A program made the translations under genes and the position numbers. The notes under the pieces were generated by a model. It did no database searches. It was given only the letters and a program-made list of their open reading frames with translations, and was not told the DNA's origin. Source: Nephrocerus scutellatus (Eukaryota > Arthropoda > Insecta > Diptera > Pipunculidae). Taken from it: a stretch of DNA of 64,000 nt. Shown here piece by piece: positions 46,535 through 58,085 of the stretch (positions are counted from its first letter, which is position 1; the number at the start of each line of letters is the position of its first letter). The DNA lies in contig OX352761.1 in NCBI GenBank assembly GCA_947095585.1, positions 112,889,890 through 112,953,889 of the forward strand, in the 5' to 3' direction.

Positions 46535-47029
46535 ACCGGGACGGACTGTACTTTAAGTTCAATGATCTTTTGTTAATTTGAACGAAATATAAAAGGGATT
46601 TAAAGTTGGGGATTAAGGCCTTCACTTAAGTGGAAAAAAGTATCAAATTCTGCTGATAAAAGTTAAAGGAAAACTGAGTTTTACCCAATTGATGCTGCGC
46701 TATTTATACAAACATTTTAAGTTTTAAAATTAATTCCCTGTAATAGTATTTAGGAAAAGCCTCACTCATTTATTAGTCCAATCAGATACTAGCTTACGTA
46801 GACGCTATTAATATTATCGGTACAACTACAATAGTTGTACGTGAAGCTATCATCAACATTGAGTAGGCCGTACGAAAACTATGATACTTACAGTTTCTTA
46901 AATTGTCTGTCTGTATGTAAAGACTCTTCAAATTCATGGGCTTAACCATAACAGCTCTTGCGCTCTTGGTATACAAGATAATCACCACCATCAGAATCAC
47001 TGACTATATACTTTGGTGCTTAGCAAAAG
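46535..47029. other. No gene recognised
   Basis: AT-rich; contains the upstream flank of the orphan frame. Confidence 0.4.
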
Positions 47030-47556
47030 CACTCTGAACTTTGTAGACTTTTCAGCCCTAAAGCAAGTAGCAAGAGAAGAATAAAGCCATCAGAAACTTC
47101 AGCATCCCACATTTATAATGAGTTCCAAAAAAGGGGATGGACTGGCAAGCGTCCTTGTTAACATGGCGTTGACGAAAGTGATCCGAGATTCAGACGTAAC
47201 AGTGGTAGAAACAATCCTCCAAACGCAGACAATTTTGACATCATTGGTAGAAACTTAATAGTTGTGCAAGAATCTTTCATACAGATCGAGAAGACGGTAC
47301 AAAATCTGTGGGTGCTTATAAATGAGAGCAAAACAAAGTATACATGGTGGCCACATCTGTGAGGAGAAGATCCAACATTGGTCCCTCAATTAAGATAATG
47401 GAGTTTGAATTTGAAGAGTCTGAAGTATCTATGCATTTTCATCGGAGGTAAATTTTATCAGCCAATAACAGCATAGCACCAGAAATATGCGCACAGCGGC
47501 TTAAAGCTAACAGAGCATATTTTAGTGCTGTCAAGCCTCTCTAAATCTAGGAATTC
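47030..47556 (+). mobile_element. RTE-like LINE relic truncated by a minisatellite
   Basis: In mixed plus-strand frames: LASVLVNMALTKVIRDSDVT-like text (47148-47205), IQIEKTVQNLWVLINESKTK (47279-47340), RRSNIGPSIKIMEFEFEE-like text (about 47363-47420), and PEIC..RLKANRAYFSAVKPL (47481-47545). It is collinear with 4440-4060 of the 3.5-kb element in inverse orientation. It ends at TCTAGGAATTCAAATGAACT, exactly where the ACTAGTAC array begins. Confidence 0.8.
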
Positions 47557-48250
47557 AAATGAACTATTACTTGAACTAGTACCGAAATGAACTAGTACTT
47601 GAAATAGTAACAAAATTAACTAGTACTTGAACTAGCACACAACTGAGCTACTACTTGAACTAGTACCCAAATAAACAAGTACCTGAAAGAACTAGTATTC
47701 AAATCAACTGGTACCTGAACTAGTACCAAAATGAACTAGTACCCAAATGAATTAGTACCCAAATGAACTATCACTTGAACTTGCACCGACATGAACTAGT
47801 ACTTCAACTAGTACCAAAATTAACTGGAACTTAAATTAGTACCCAAATGTCCTATTACTTGAACCAGTACCAAATGACCTACTACTTGAACTAGTTCCCA
47901 AGTGAACTAGTACTTGGACTAGTACCCAAACGAACTATTAGTTGAACTAGTACCTAAATGAACTAGTACTTGAACTAGTACCCAAACAAACCAGTTCTTG
48001 AACCAGTGCCCAAATTAGGTAGTACCCAAATAAACTATAACTTGAACTCGTATCAAATTAATTAGTACTTGAATTAGTATTAGAACTTAAACTAGTATCT
48101 ATGTAAGCTAGTTTTTGAACTGGTACCCAAATGAACTAGAAGTTAAACCGGTACCCAAATGAACTATTACTTGAACTAGTACCAAAATTAACTGCTACTT
48201 TACTCAAATGAACTATTACTTGAACTAGCACCGAAATGAACTAGTACTTC
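47557..48250. repeat. Minisatellite, 28-base double unit (ACTAGTAC)
   Basis: About 25 double units built from TTGAACTAGTACCCAAATGA and ACTAGTACTTGA with variants. The ACTAGT palindrome recurs every 12-16 bases. The left edge is continuous with a LINE relic, the right edge near 48250 is unique. Confidence 0.9.
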
Positions 48251-50769
48251 AATATTATATATAGTATATATTTTGCTCTCTACTTCTTCGATAATTCGTT
48301 GTTTTCTTTCGTTTTACCGCCAACTGAGCACTATGAATATGAACTTTGTTTTTGATCTTTGAATTCGTTGCTTAGTACTGCGTTGGTCGACTGGCCGTCG
48401 ATGACCGCCCATTAAAAATATGGCAGCAAAGGAAAGCTGTCGGCTTAAATGAGAGAATTTCATCTACAAAAGCTCACAGGACGGTTGGGAAGAACGACTT
48501 AAAATTGTAGAAAAACGAAAGAACGTCCATTTACAATAGTCACCTGTCTTTATACTGCTCGCGGATACATTAAACTTTTAATATCACCTACTAGGCAGAT
48601 GCGAACATCCGCTGGTACCATATTTAATCGGCTTCGGGGTACTGCCGACAGGTGCACTCGTGACTATGTAAATATTTGTTGCACTTGGTTCTCTTCCTTC
48701 AATTTGTGACTTTTATCTCTGACGCCAAATTTATCGTAAATTTGGTTACTCACAAGTCATTGAAAAACGTTATAAGAAAATGTTGTGAATTATACAAAAA
48801 ACTGTAAATTACAAAAAATTCGAAATAATAATTCGACTGTAAACAAATACAACAGCCCAACAGCCCAATGGCCCACTCTTCATTTCTATCTCTCACCTTC
48901 AAAATATAAATTGCCTTTCTTGTTAAATGTATTCCGCCAGCTATGTTGTTGTTGTTGTTGTTGTTTTTTTGCTCTCTGCGAAATGTAATTTCCGAAATTG
49001 ATTTACCTTTGAAAATACACACACACACATAAGGAAAGAATCTAAAACGAAAAAAAAGATCTCAAATCCAATCAACCCTTCTTCGGTGGTTTTTTTTTCT
49101 TCTGCGTGTGCTAATTCAACTGACTTCGAGTTCCTCCTTTGGTCCTGTGTTTCCAAAATTGAATTTGAAATTTGCTACGTTCGCATTAATGCTCTCGTTT
49201 AGCGCTGCGGGAGTTGCCGCTCAGTTAAAGAAGCGAGAAGCTAATTTCGTTCACAGGACACACACACACAAATGCAAGAAAGGAGTTCTTTTTTTAGTCC
49301 AAACATTTAAGTAATTAAAAACTGGGAGTTTTTTTCTCTCTCAATGGGCTATTTTCTGGCTGCTCCCCCAGAGCAATATTTCAGGCAAAAACTAAACATA
49401 AATTACTTTCTAATACAAAGATTTGTAGCGATGATGCAGGACATTTTCCGCTTGAATGCGATTCCTCTAAACAAGTAAATGAACGAAATCAAAGGATATC
49501 CAAGGCGACAAGAAGAAGAAAAAATGTTTTTTTTTAATTGTTTTTCTTTTTCGATTTGCATTTGAATTTGAATTCCCCCACTTTTGGACGATTTGTCCCC
49601 TGTGGCCACTTGATCAAAACCCAAGAACATATACGAAGTACGGTACACATAAAATCGAAAATGGAAGATTTTTTTTCATCTTGAAATAAAAGAGAAGGAA
49701 AGATGGGAAGCAGCATAATTTACATACAGAAGTTCTACATAAATTGGAACAAAACAATTAAGCAATAAAAACAGCTGACGTCATTAAACGAAAAAAGGGT
49801 TAAGCTGTAGAAAGCGTAGAATGCTGGCCTAAAAAAATTTATCGAAAAAAAAGAAACTAAACCAAAGGGTTACTAAATCAAAGGATGATTTTTTGTTCGC
49901 CATATCATTTATTGTTTGAACCTGCTGTGCTTTGTGGTTGTTGTTGTTGTTGCACTTGTCTTTTGCAGAAAAAAGGGAAGGATTTTTGTTGTTTTCTAAT
50001 TTGTTTTCGGTAATTTTGTTCGATGTTTGGAGGTTTTCTCTTCAATGGTTGTTCAATGTGTTTTGATTTTTCGTGAAATCAACCCACCTGTTGAAGTCAT
50101 CATTATTTGCTTAGAAAGGCTTGAACCTTGTAGACTGTAGTATATAAAATATATGGTAATAGTGTAAGAATAATATGAATTACTCCTTGGTAGATCGTTG
50201 TGGTACCCGTTAGTTAATTCGTTTTGATTATTTTTATAAGTCGAGTCACTAAAAGTTCAAAGTAGGTGCATATAGTAAGTTCAAATATCCCTACAAAACA
50301 TCACTAAACACACCTCCTACCAAAAAAAAAAAAAACCCCAACAAACACCACCCACTTATAAAAGTAGAACAGTTGTTCCTGTAAGCTGAAGTAGGGAATC
50401 GGGGAAGGCTGCACTGTTGCCAGTCTTCTTAATTCATAATTTTTTGAACATATTTCGTAACTAAAAGTAAAACAACGAACAGCTGGTGGTCGTATCTGTG
50501 GATGGTGTTATGGATCCATCAATAAATACCCAATTAATGATATTGGCACGAATTCAAACTGTTGCAATTTATATTTCAGCTTCAATGATGAAACTGGTAA
50601 CGGCTTAAATCCCGAACAGATCTTACCATAGTATTTGAGGACTGTTATAATTCAGAATTATAACTACTACTTCGACGATCTGCAGTAATAATCCCGAATT
50701 GTTAGGCGCAGTAAAGAGAAAAGCCTTATGGATAATAAATTGTTGTTCATGCAAAAAAAAAAGAATCCA
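48251..50769. other. No gene recognised
   Basis: Mostly unique sequence. A (TTG)n run lies at about 48944-48965, several CA runs near 49018-49030 and 49258-49270, and an A-run near 50319-50333. Poly-Asn frames on the minus strand around 48950 come from the (TTG)n run. Confidence 0.5.
48944..48965. repeat. (TTG)n microsatellite
   Basis: About seven TTG units; read on the minus strand as CAA/ACA. Confidence 0.9.
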
Positions 50770-50770
50770 A

Positions 50771-50888
50771 GAAAAACCAAAAGTATTTTTCATGATCCCA
50801 CCTCTACCGAATGTCTGAAAAACGTTTGAGAGCAATAACTTTTCACGGAAAGCCCACCATTCAATTTGTGTGCAAAAATATCGAATGT
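50771..50888 (+). mobile_element. tRNA-derived SINE body fragment
   Basis: CCAAAAGTATTTTTCATGAT, then GAATGTCTGAAAAACGTTTG, AGAGCAATAACTTTTCACGG and CAATTTGTGTGCAAAAATAT match the SINE body. Head and tail are missing. It abuts the mariner element on the right. Confidence 0.7.
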
Positions 50889-52190
50889 TTTAAAGCCCGA
50901 TATAACTTGAAATTGTAAAAAATAATACAAAAGTTATAATTTTAATCAAATTGTTTCATTTATTCAAAAGACCACTATACGACAATAACACTTGAAAATG
51001 ATTTCGAACATATCGCCTTCGAGGATGTTCTTGGTTAAGCGCATTCTGGAGTCCAATTTTGGCCACTTTTTTCAGCCCCACTAGCCGTATGTAACAACAC
51101 GAACAATGTTGGCCACCAAGGCGTCAATTGTTGCTGGTTTATCAGCATAAATCAGTGCGTTTTTGTGGCGCGACAGCAAATAATCGAGAGGTGTATGGCA
51201 CGTAGCACCAAAACCTTCTCTATAGAAAGCCCAACTGTTCCGATCGTACACAGATACATGCTTAGATTTAGACCAAACGTATTTGTATTAGTAATCAACT
51301 AAAGAGCAAAATCCATACAACATTTTTCTGTTTCCCACTACCACATCTTACGTTTCTCGCTCTTTGCGACTGCTTACTTTTTGTACACTGTATTCACATC
51401 CCACAAACACACATGCGTTTGGTCTTGGTTTACAGGATTAGTATGCGTAGAGTTGGGATTTCTATAGAGAAGGTTTTGCGTAGCACCAGCCTGTTGAAAA
51501 CACATCACGCCTGGATCAATATTATCCATATTTTCAAACAAAAAATCATTGATCATGGTGCGGTAACCATCTCAATTAACTGTACCGCAAACACCAGTCT
51601 CATTTTTGAAGAAATAAGGTCCGATGATGTCACGAGCGTGTAAACCTCACCAAACGGTATATTTTTCTGGATGTACTTTTGTGGATTGTTCTCACTCTAT
51701 ATGCAGCAATTTTGCTTATTAATAAGCCCGTTAAGCCAAAAATGAGCCTCATCGCTAAACACAGCGGGTCACTTATCAGTTTCCAACTGTTCTAGAGCCC
51801 AATCGGCGAAAGAACGAAACATATGATGGTCTCATGACTTTAATTTCTGTACCAGCTGGATCTTATACTGGTGTATGAGTAGGCCAAGATCTTTGCGAAA
51901 AAATTGCCACTTAATAGACGGACAGAGTCCCAATTCCTGCGACCGCCGTCGAATCGATAATTTTGGATCTTCGAACACTCTTTCATTTACAGAGGAAATA
52001 TTTTCTGCAGTGCGCACATTTCTTTGGCGTCTTGGAGTTATATATAGAGAGTATGTGGTACAAAATCAATCCACAGCTCGGCAGATGGCTTGTTCAGATG
52101 GTCTATGGGTTATGTGCGCCATAAAAATCATGAAGTAGCGCCAATCGAAGACTCATTTTCAAAATAACTTTAGATAATTTGGTAGCATCG
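50889..52190 (-). mobile_element. Mariner/IS630-type transposon (DUF4817-like), decayed but near full length
   Basis: The minus strand begins near 52190 with VILKMSLRLALLHDFYGAHN-like text, then (52017-51832) VRTAENISSVNERVFEDPKL followed by SIRRRSQELGL and KDLGLLIHQYKIQLVQKLKS, the DNA-binding and linker region. FADWALEQ-like text is near 51800. The catalytic part includes FLFENMDNIDPGVMCFQQAG (51545-51490) followed by AT, equal to WFQQDGAT with the catalytic Asp changed to Ala. The 3' flank at 50889-50935 matches 28228-28275. Stops and frameshifts make it dead. Confidence 0.8.
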
Positions 52191-52544
52191 TTGAAGCGTG
52201 AGTCTATTCATGATGAATAGCCAAAGTATACTGATAATACGTGTTTAAGAGTGAGTGCAGTTTGACTGTTAAGTCAATCTTACCTTACTTACCCTTTAGT
52301 AAGTTCTAACTAAGCAATAAGACACCTGATATTGAAACTTCAATCGATCTAGCAAATAAATCAAGTGTCATAATAAGGAAGATTTTGAAATAGTATATTA
52401 CATAATGAGGGCGGAAAGTGGACGTTATCGTACGAGTTAGAAGTTTGAACGACGAGGCAGTCTATGGTCGTGTGAAAATATATTTAACTATAATTAAATA
52501 ATTATTTGTTTAATTTTTAGAATAATGACACACCATTTATAAGA
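52191..52544. other. No gene recognised
   Basis: AT-rich; nothing supportable. Confidence 0.4.
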
Positions 52545-52618
52545 CGTACAACACGAAGAGTCGCGAGAAGCTAAGCCTTGGATCGCAACGGTCTGTCGCG
52601 TCAAATATTATTATTGTT
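52545..52618 (+). mobile_element. tRNA-derived SINE 3' fragment
   Basis: TCGCGAGAAGCTAAGCCTTG, GATCGCAACGGTCTGTCGCG and TCAAATATTATTATTG match the SINE 3' end and tail. Everything upstream of the ACACAAATGG block is missing. Confidence 0.75.
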
Positions 52619-53479
52619 AGTTTCACCTATTGAATTAATTTAATTTAATAGTAAAACAGAAATAAAAACAGATAATTAATAAGAAAAACACCAATGCTTT
52701 GTTATGTACATATTTGCGCGGGAACTTATTTCCTTGCGAAGTGCGCCCAGCACCCATTATCGGTCCAAAGATCCGAGCGACGAAAGATGTTTGCGATTGA
52801 GTTTTTTGTTGGTACAAATGACTGAAACTAGACTAAAGTACCGTTATTTTGTAGAATCCAAAGCCTCGCTAATCACACCAGGCTTCATTCATATGTGTAT
52901 GAATACCATAAAAAATTCCAGACAATGTGTTGGCGATTTAAACGATTTCTTTCATTCACTGCGGGAACGGATAACAATCAAGGTTCTGCACTACTTGCTT
53001 TAGTATACTTATCCATGTGAACTCGAATGTAGGTATATAAGCTACTATAAGTACTAGCACAGAATGTATAAGAGTATAAATAACACTTTAAACTTATGGC
53101 ACGCAAGGATCATCATAAGTGTAAAGTGAAGTAACTAATGAAAAGAACTCTTATTTATGTGCAATTCACGTGGTAATTGCCTGCCAGTGCTTTCAGCAAA
53201 TTTACTTCTTGTAACAGTAGTGGCGGTAAAAAGCGTCCAATTAAAAAAAAAGATTTTTGTTTTGCTTTTAAAAAGGTAAAAAAATACGTGAGGGTCAGTT
53301 TGTTGTTTTGCAGAGGCTATTTTTTGTGACAGGTTTGGATAATTCTTGCATACATTATAATTAAATGGATATGTGTTTCCAAAAGGTAGGGGTCTACTCG
53401 CGGATTTTTTTTTGGCAATTTATCATTTCGCCATGATCATTTCGCAATTTGTTGTCTTGCAATCAAGCAAAAACATGAA
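52619..53479. other. No gene recognised
   Basis: A plus-strand frame (52704-53003, 99 codons) has ordinary composition but no recognisable family. The rest is AT-rich. Confidence 0.4.
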
Positions 53480-53605
53480 GGTTTCGTGCCGCGGAATATC
53501 AGACTGACAACATCAGACTATCAGAAATTTCAAGAAAATCGGTCAAAAAAAGATGCCATGATTTGCCTATGATTTAAAACCAAACGCATCCTTTAGTGAA
53601 AAGTT
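53480..53605 (-). mobile_element. Solo 5' end of the 39.6-40.6-kb mariner-like family
   Basis: GTTTCGTGCCGCGGAATATC (53483) and, further on, AAAAAAAGATGCCATGATTT, GCCTATGATTTAAAACCAAA parallel 40440-40535, the region just upstream of that element's transposase start. No transposase follows. Confidence 0.7.
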
Positions 53606-55989
53606 GGAATATAAAAAACAAGCTGTCAAAATGGTGTCTGGTGTTCTACGACATCAGTAGAATTGTGAAAATTAGGGCACGTCAATCGCAGATGTTAACG
53701 CTTTGCCAGTGGCCATCAGATCAATAAAAATCAAGAAGGCAGATACTCAATTTTAGGAGATATTGAATATAAAAGAAAAAGTTTAACTATCTAATTATAG
53801 GATTTTTAGTGATTGAACAGAACTCCGTTACCGTGGCTATGATATCAACGATCGCCGCAGTAGGCTGACGAGCATTTAATGCCAAAGTTATGAGCGCTTA
53901 GAAAAAAACTTTATCGATATCTTGGAGACTAACAGCACTGAAGCATTTGGACGGCCAAACAGGTACCGATCAAAGTAAAAGCTCGCAGAAGGACGTTCTC
54001 GTAGTAAGTGGCCCAAACTCTTTCTGTTGGAAGCCTAACGCCAACTTGTTGCTTACCGAACTTTTTGGCAAACCATTGTTTGAACATTGCAAACATTTAA
54101 ATGGGGTGTGGCGCTTAAGAAACTGGTTCCTAGAAAACCTAATTTTAAAATTCAAAACCATTCATTTTCTATGAGTTAGAAACAACATAAAGCATAATTA
54201 TTGACATACGCTAAAGTTGAGTTGAAGCCGAAATTTTAAGAATTTTCTCCCTGCGTTGACGGTAATCAATAATTCCTACCCCACTGTAAAAACAGCAAAC
54301 TTGAAAAAGAATAAAAACAAAGTTATCCCTCATGTCAAATAGGAATTCATCACTTTCCCTGAATGCATAGCGTCCATGGTCGCCATCACATTTTCGCATG
54401 CAAACGTGTATATCTACGTAGATATAGATGCGTTAGGCAATATATGATGATGTGATCGCGACGTTATCTACTTAGAAACACAATGCGGCGTGAATGCATC
54501 ATTATTTGCGGAAACACACTATACACTCGCATGTAGACATAGAGGGAATACAATTGCACTTAAATGCACATCAGCTCATCATACTACCCGGTACCCATAC
54601 CAGAAGGGACTCACCATCACACCACACCACTCACTCAAAAGATTCAAGTACTTTCCCAACTCTGCGCCGAGACGGGACAGAATTTGCACTCCAAGCACGA
54701 AGTCCCATGTCCGACCGACACAGCAAATGGCATCGAATATGCAACGGAGCGGACGAACACCAGCACGAACGAGCTATAAATAAATTTACAAAAGAAGTTT
54801 GGCCTTGAAATTTTGAAACTCTCGTTCTTCAACGCTCGATGGAGCACATACATCCAAGGAAGGAGAATCAAGAATCATGGAACGAAAAGAAGAAGAATGA
54901 TGATGATGATTAGGTATATGGCTATAGTGTATGTTGGCTTATAATGTACATAGAAGGACGAACAGTGCGGTGTCGGTACATTCCTGCCATAATGCAGTGG
55001 CCGTACGAGGGACACAGAGTGCGCTCAACTAACTCACAAGCAAGAGGCGAAGTCAATTCCAAAACCATCAGACAGGTCTCCACCACCACTCCATTCTCGA
55101 ATTGCTGCTATCACGAAGAAGCGTAGAAGACGACGTAATAAACTGACTTCGATTTAAAATTTTGCCCTTTGGTTCCTTTTTATCTAATCTTCAGGATAGC
55201 GCTTCTCCATCTTAACTTTGGTGGCTTGGTGGTGATTTGGTATTCAAAATTGCATTGGCTGCACCAGTCCAACCATTGTTTACCGTAAAAGGAACTTTTC
55301 GTATGGCTGCGATCGGCACCACCATATTTGTTGCCTCTTCCAGAACAATGAAGCATTAGTTCAAGTTCAAGAGATCATTAAGGGCACAGCACACCACCTC
55401 AGCACAATCAATAGATGTATGCAAAGATCAATTTCATTAAAAGAGGATTTTGCATTTATATTAAGCATTAAATTGTGGCCACCACAGAATCAGCTTTTTA
55501 GCCACAGGAAGGCTGAGCAAGCAGTAAAACCAAATGAATAACAAATGATTAAAATGATTTATGAAGAGTAAAGTCTGGTACTGGTTGTAGGCGGATTTGC
55601 GCCAGCACCTTTCGATCGTTTTATATCTATGTATATATCTGTGCTATGAATTGAATTTACGATCTTCAAACTCATTTAAGGATATTATGTATTGTTGCAT
55701 AGAATCCAATTCAATTCTATTACTATTATACCTAACTATCTATTTCGAACCATTTCAGGTAGGAGTTAGTATAGGAGTTAACTGCCAGCATCCTACCGGT
55801 TGTAAAAAGGAAGCATTTTTTTAAAAATGAAAAATGAAATGAATTTTAAAATGAACTTAAAAGAATTTAAATTTATAAGAAATATTTCAGATAATTCTTA
55901 TGAATCTACGAGTATATAAAAAAAATAAAATTTTGTACAGTTGTTATTTATGGAAACTCAGATTTACCAACCGGTTTTTATGAAATTTT
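53606..55989. other. No gene recognised; open region near 54490-54930
   Basis: 54490-54810 is open in all three plus-strand frames for 70-100 codons and is C-rich, followed by GAACGAAAAGAAGAAG and an ATGATGATGATGATT run (54896-54911). No family is recognised. The all-frame openness suggests low TA content rather than coding. Elsewhere AT-rich; TACGAGTA at 55907-55914. Confidence 0.4.
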
Positions 55990-56055
55990 TAAGCAGGTGG
56001 AGGAACGTTATATGCTATAGTACACCCCCAATCACCTTATGGTAAGATGTTGGCG
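55990..56055 (+). repeat. Dispersed C-tract repeat, copy 2 (partial)
   Basis: GGTGGAGGAACGTTATATGC then TATAGTACACCCCCAATCAC, matching 1141-1170 and 56390-56430. It lies just upstream of a SINE. Confidence 0.6.
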
Positions 56056-56089
56056 GGGAAAATGTAAAATTTGAATATTAGACACATTT

Positions 56090-56380
56090 ACAAACAGTGG
56101 ATAAGAGCACGGCTTCTGAGCAGGAGGTTCGTGGTTCGAATCCCAGTAACACCAAAAGTATTTTTCACGGTGTCCCACCTCTCGCGAAAGTCTGACAAAC
56201 GTCCGAGAGTAATAACTTGTCACGGAATGATTCTCAATTCGCCGTTCGGATCCGGCATTAAATTGTAGGTCCCCTCCACTTGTAACTCAAAAATATACAT
56301 GCTCAACACAAATGGTTGCAAGAAGCCTTGGACCGCAATTGTCTGTCGAGCCGAATATTATTATTATTATTATATTATTG
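56090..56380 (+). mobile_element. tRNA-derived SINE copy, head truncated
   Basis: AGTGGATAAGAGCACGGCTT, GGTTCGTGGTTCGAATCCCA (box B), TTTTTCACGGTGTCCCACCT, GACAAACGTCCGAGAGTAAT, GCCGTTCGGATCCGGC, GCCTTGGACCGCAATTGTCT and an (ATT)n tail (about 56356-56380). Lacks the first bases of the tRNA head. Confidence 0.88.
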
Positions 56381-56387
56381 GCAGGTT

Positions 56388-56495
56388 GGGGAAGGTTATA
56401 GGCTAAAAAGTACACCCCCCCCCATGAGGTGGTAAGAGAAAGGCTAGTGTTTATGTGTACCGGTAGCGAAGTGCCCGGGAACAGCTGGTTATCAA
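56388..56495 (+). repeat. Dispersed C-tract repeat, copy 3
   Basis: GGGGAAGGTTATAGGCTAAA, AGTACACCCCCCCCC, GGTAGCGAAGTGCCCGGGAA. Copies 2 and 3 flank the SINE but overlap in content, so this is not one copy simply split. Confidence 0.65.
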
Positions 56496-56639
56496 TAAAA
56501 TAAGTCAGCTACTTTTTAAGATTCCAACGGCCCGGACGCCTGGTGGCTTCTACCACTATGTTTCTGCGATATTAATTCAGAAGGCACTACAAAAAGCATT
56601 AAACTATTTTAATATTCAATTTTGAGCTTAAAGCTAAAG

Positions 56640-57275
56640 CAAAGGCTATGAATAAAAAATTATTTTATGTGGTTTTAGATAATTTTTAATTTTTGTGTGT
56701 ATAACAACAGTCATAACAGGTGCTCAAAGTGTTGTCCTCGGTTTTGTATGATTGCAAGAGCATTCATAGCACTTGAAGGCTTAAAGCAAACAAATTTTTA
56801 AATTTTTCCTGCTGCAGTTTTTCCCAATTATAATAAAATTTATAGGGTTTTCGCAACTTGTTGGTGATTTTTACTTTTATTATTATTACGTTCATAAAAA
56901 AAAGTAATAAAATTTTACGTTTATTACACATTTTCCTGGAGAAAATTGACTTCAAACTCAAAAATTAGCATGGGCAAGAAAACTGGAACAGGTATTGAAC
57001 TTGGATATCTGAAGACTCAGACAGGATATTAGCTTTATTTAAACGCAGTAACAAAGGCTAGTATTTCTTCTAAAAATTAAGTTCTTAGCAATGTTTCTAC
57101 CAATAGTATTAACAGAGCAATTTCCGTTAACATGGGTCAGGGTAAGTAAGCTTTTTCTTAAATCCCCGATGAATGATGTCAACATTGGAGACAGACCCTT
57201 ACTGTTCAGCGATATTTTTTTAATAATATACCTAAAAATCATTTCCCCTTGACGAATTAGGGGACACCCTGTACA
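56640..57275 (-). mobile_element. Possible mariner-like relic
   Basis: GTACAGGGTGTCCCCTAATT on the minus strand (57274-57255) resembles the outer end of mariner-type elements. Minus-strand text NRGQHFEHLL near 56735-56705 resembles their C-terminal QxGxHFEHL ending. The body between is not readable. Weak call. Confidence 0.3.
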
Positions 57276-58085
57276 TAAAAAATAACGGGGCCTTCAAGTG
57301 ACATTTTCGATTTTGTAGTTTTCTAAAAATCTCATTTTTGTGATGCCTCAAAATAATAATGCTGTGTTAACTGAAGACTGAAGCTGAATTTTAAATTTGT
57401 TATCTGCCCTCGTACATCTATGATACTAGGTACTTAGGGCATATCGAAATTATCTGATTTAAATCTAGATTCAATTCATTGCGATAAACCCGATTGCCTG
57501 ATTGAGTGAAAACAATCGGCCAACAAAGGCGTCGTTATTTTTGTTGTTATTCTCTTCTCTGTTCGTATCAATTGATCGTCACAAAGAGTTTCTTTGTAAG
57601 CTCTACTCGAGTTTGTCGAGTTTTTATCTCTGTTTGTCATTCAAAATTTATTAAGTTTCTGTTTGTTTTTATTTGTAAAAAAAAAATTAGTGATGATGTT
57701 GTTTACACGCGCAGGCAATGTTTACCAACCACAGTCGAATAAACAGTATGTGAATTTAATTGAGACGAGCGTAAAATGAACGCAAATTGGAGCAAACAAT
57801 CATGGTAACCTAAGTCTAGGATAAATAGGACCATTGTAGAATAAACAAAAATATCCGTTATGTTTATGCATTAGGTTGTGTGTGAAATTTGACATCCAGT
57901 CTTTGAGAGTGTAAATGATAGCAGTGGGAACGGGTTAAATTTTAATCGAGGAAAAAATCTTCAAAATAAGAAATTTCTAGATTAAAAGCTACGTGACATT
58001 GAACGAACAGAAAAATGCATTTCTGATGTCATATGGTGGACACAGCACAGTTCACGGCACCACCACATAGAGAAGAAAGTATAGT
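57276..58085. other. No gene recognised
   Basis: Unique-looking; contains GTTGTTATTCTCTTCTCTGT text and an A-run near 57677. No coding support. Confidence 0.45.

Noticed and set aside
48750..49156. Poly-Asn or poly-Thr protein frames on the minus strand
   Set aside because: Translation of the (TTG)n microsatellite.
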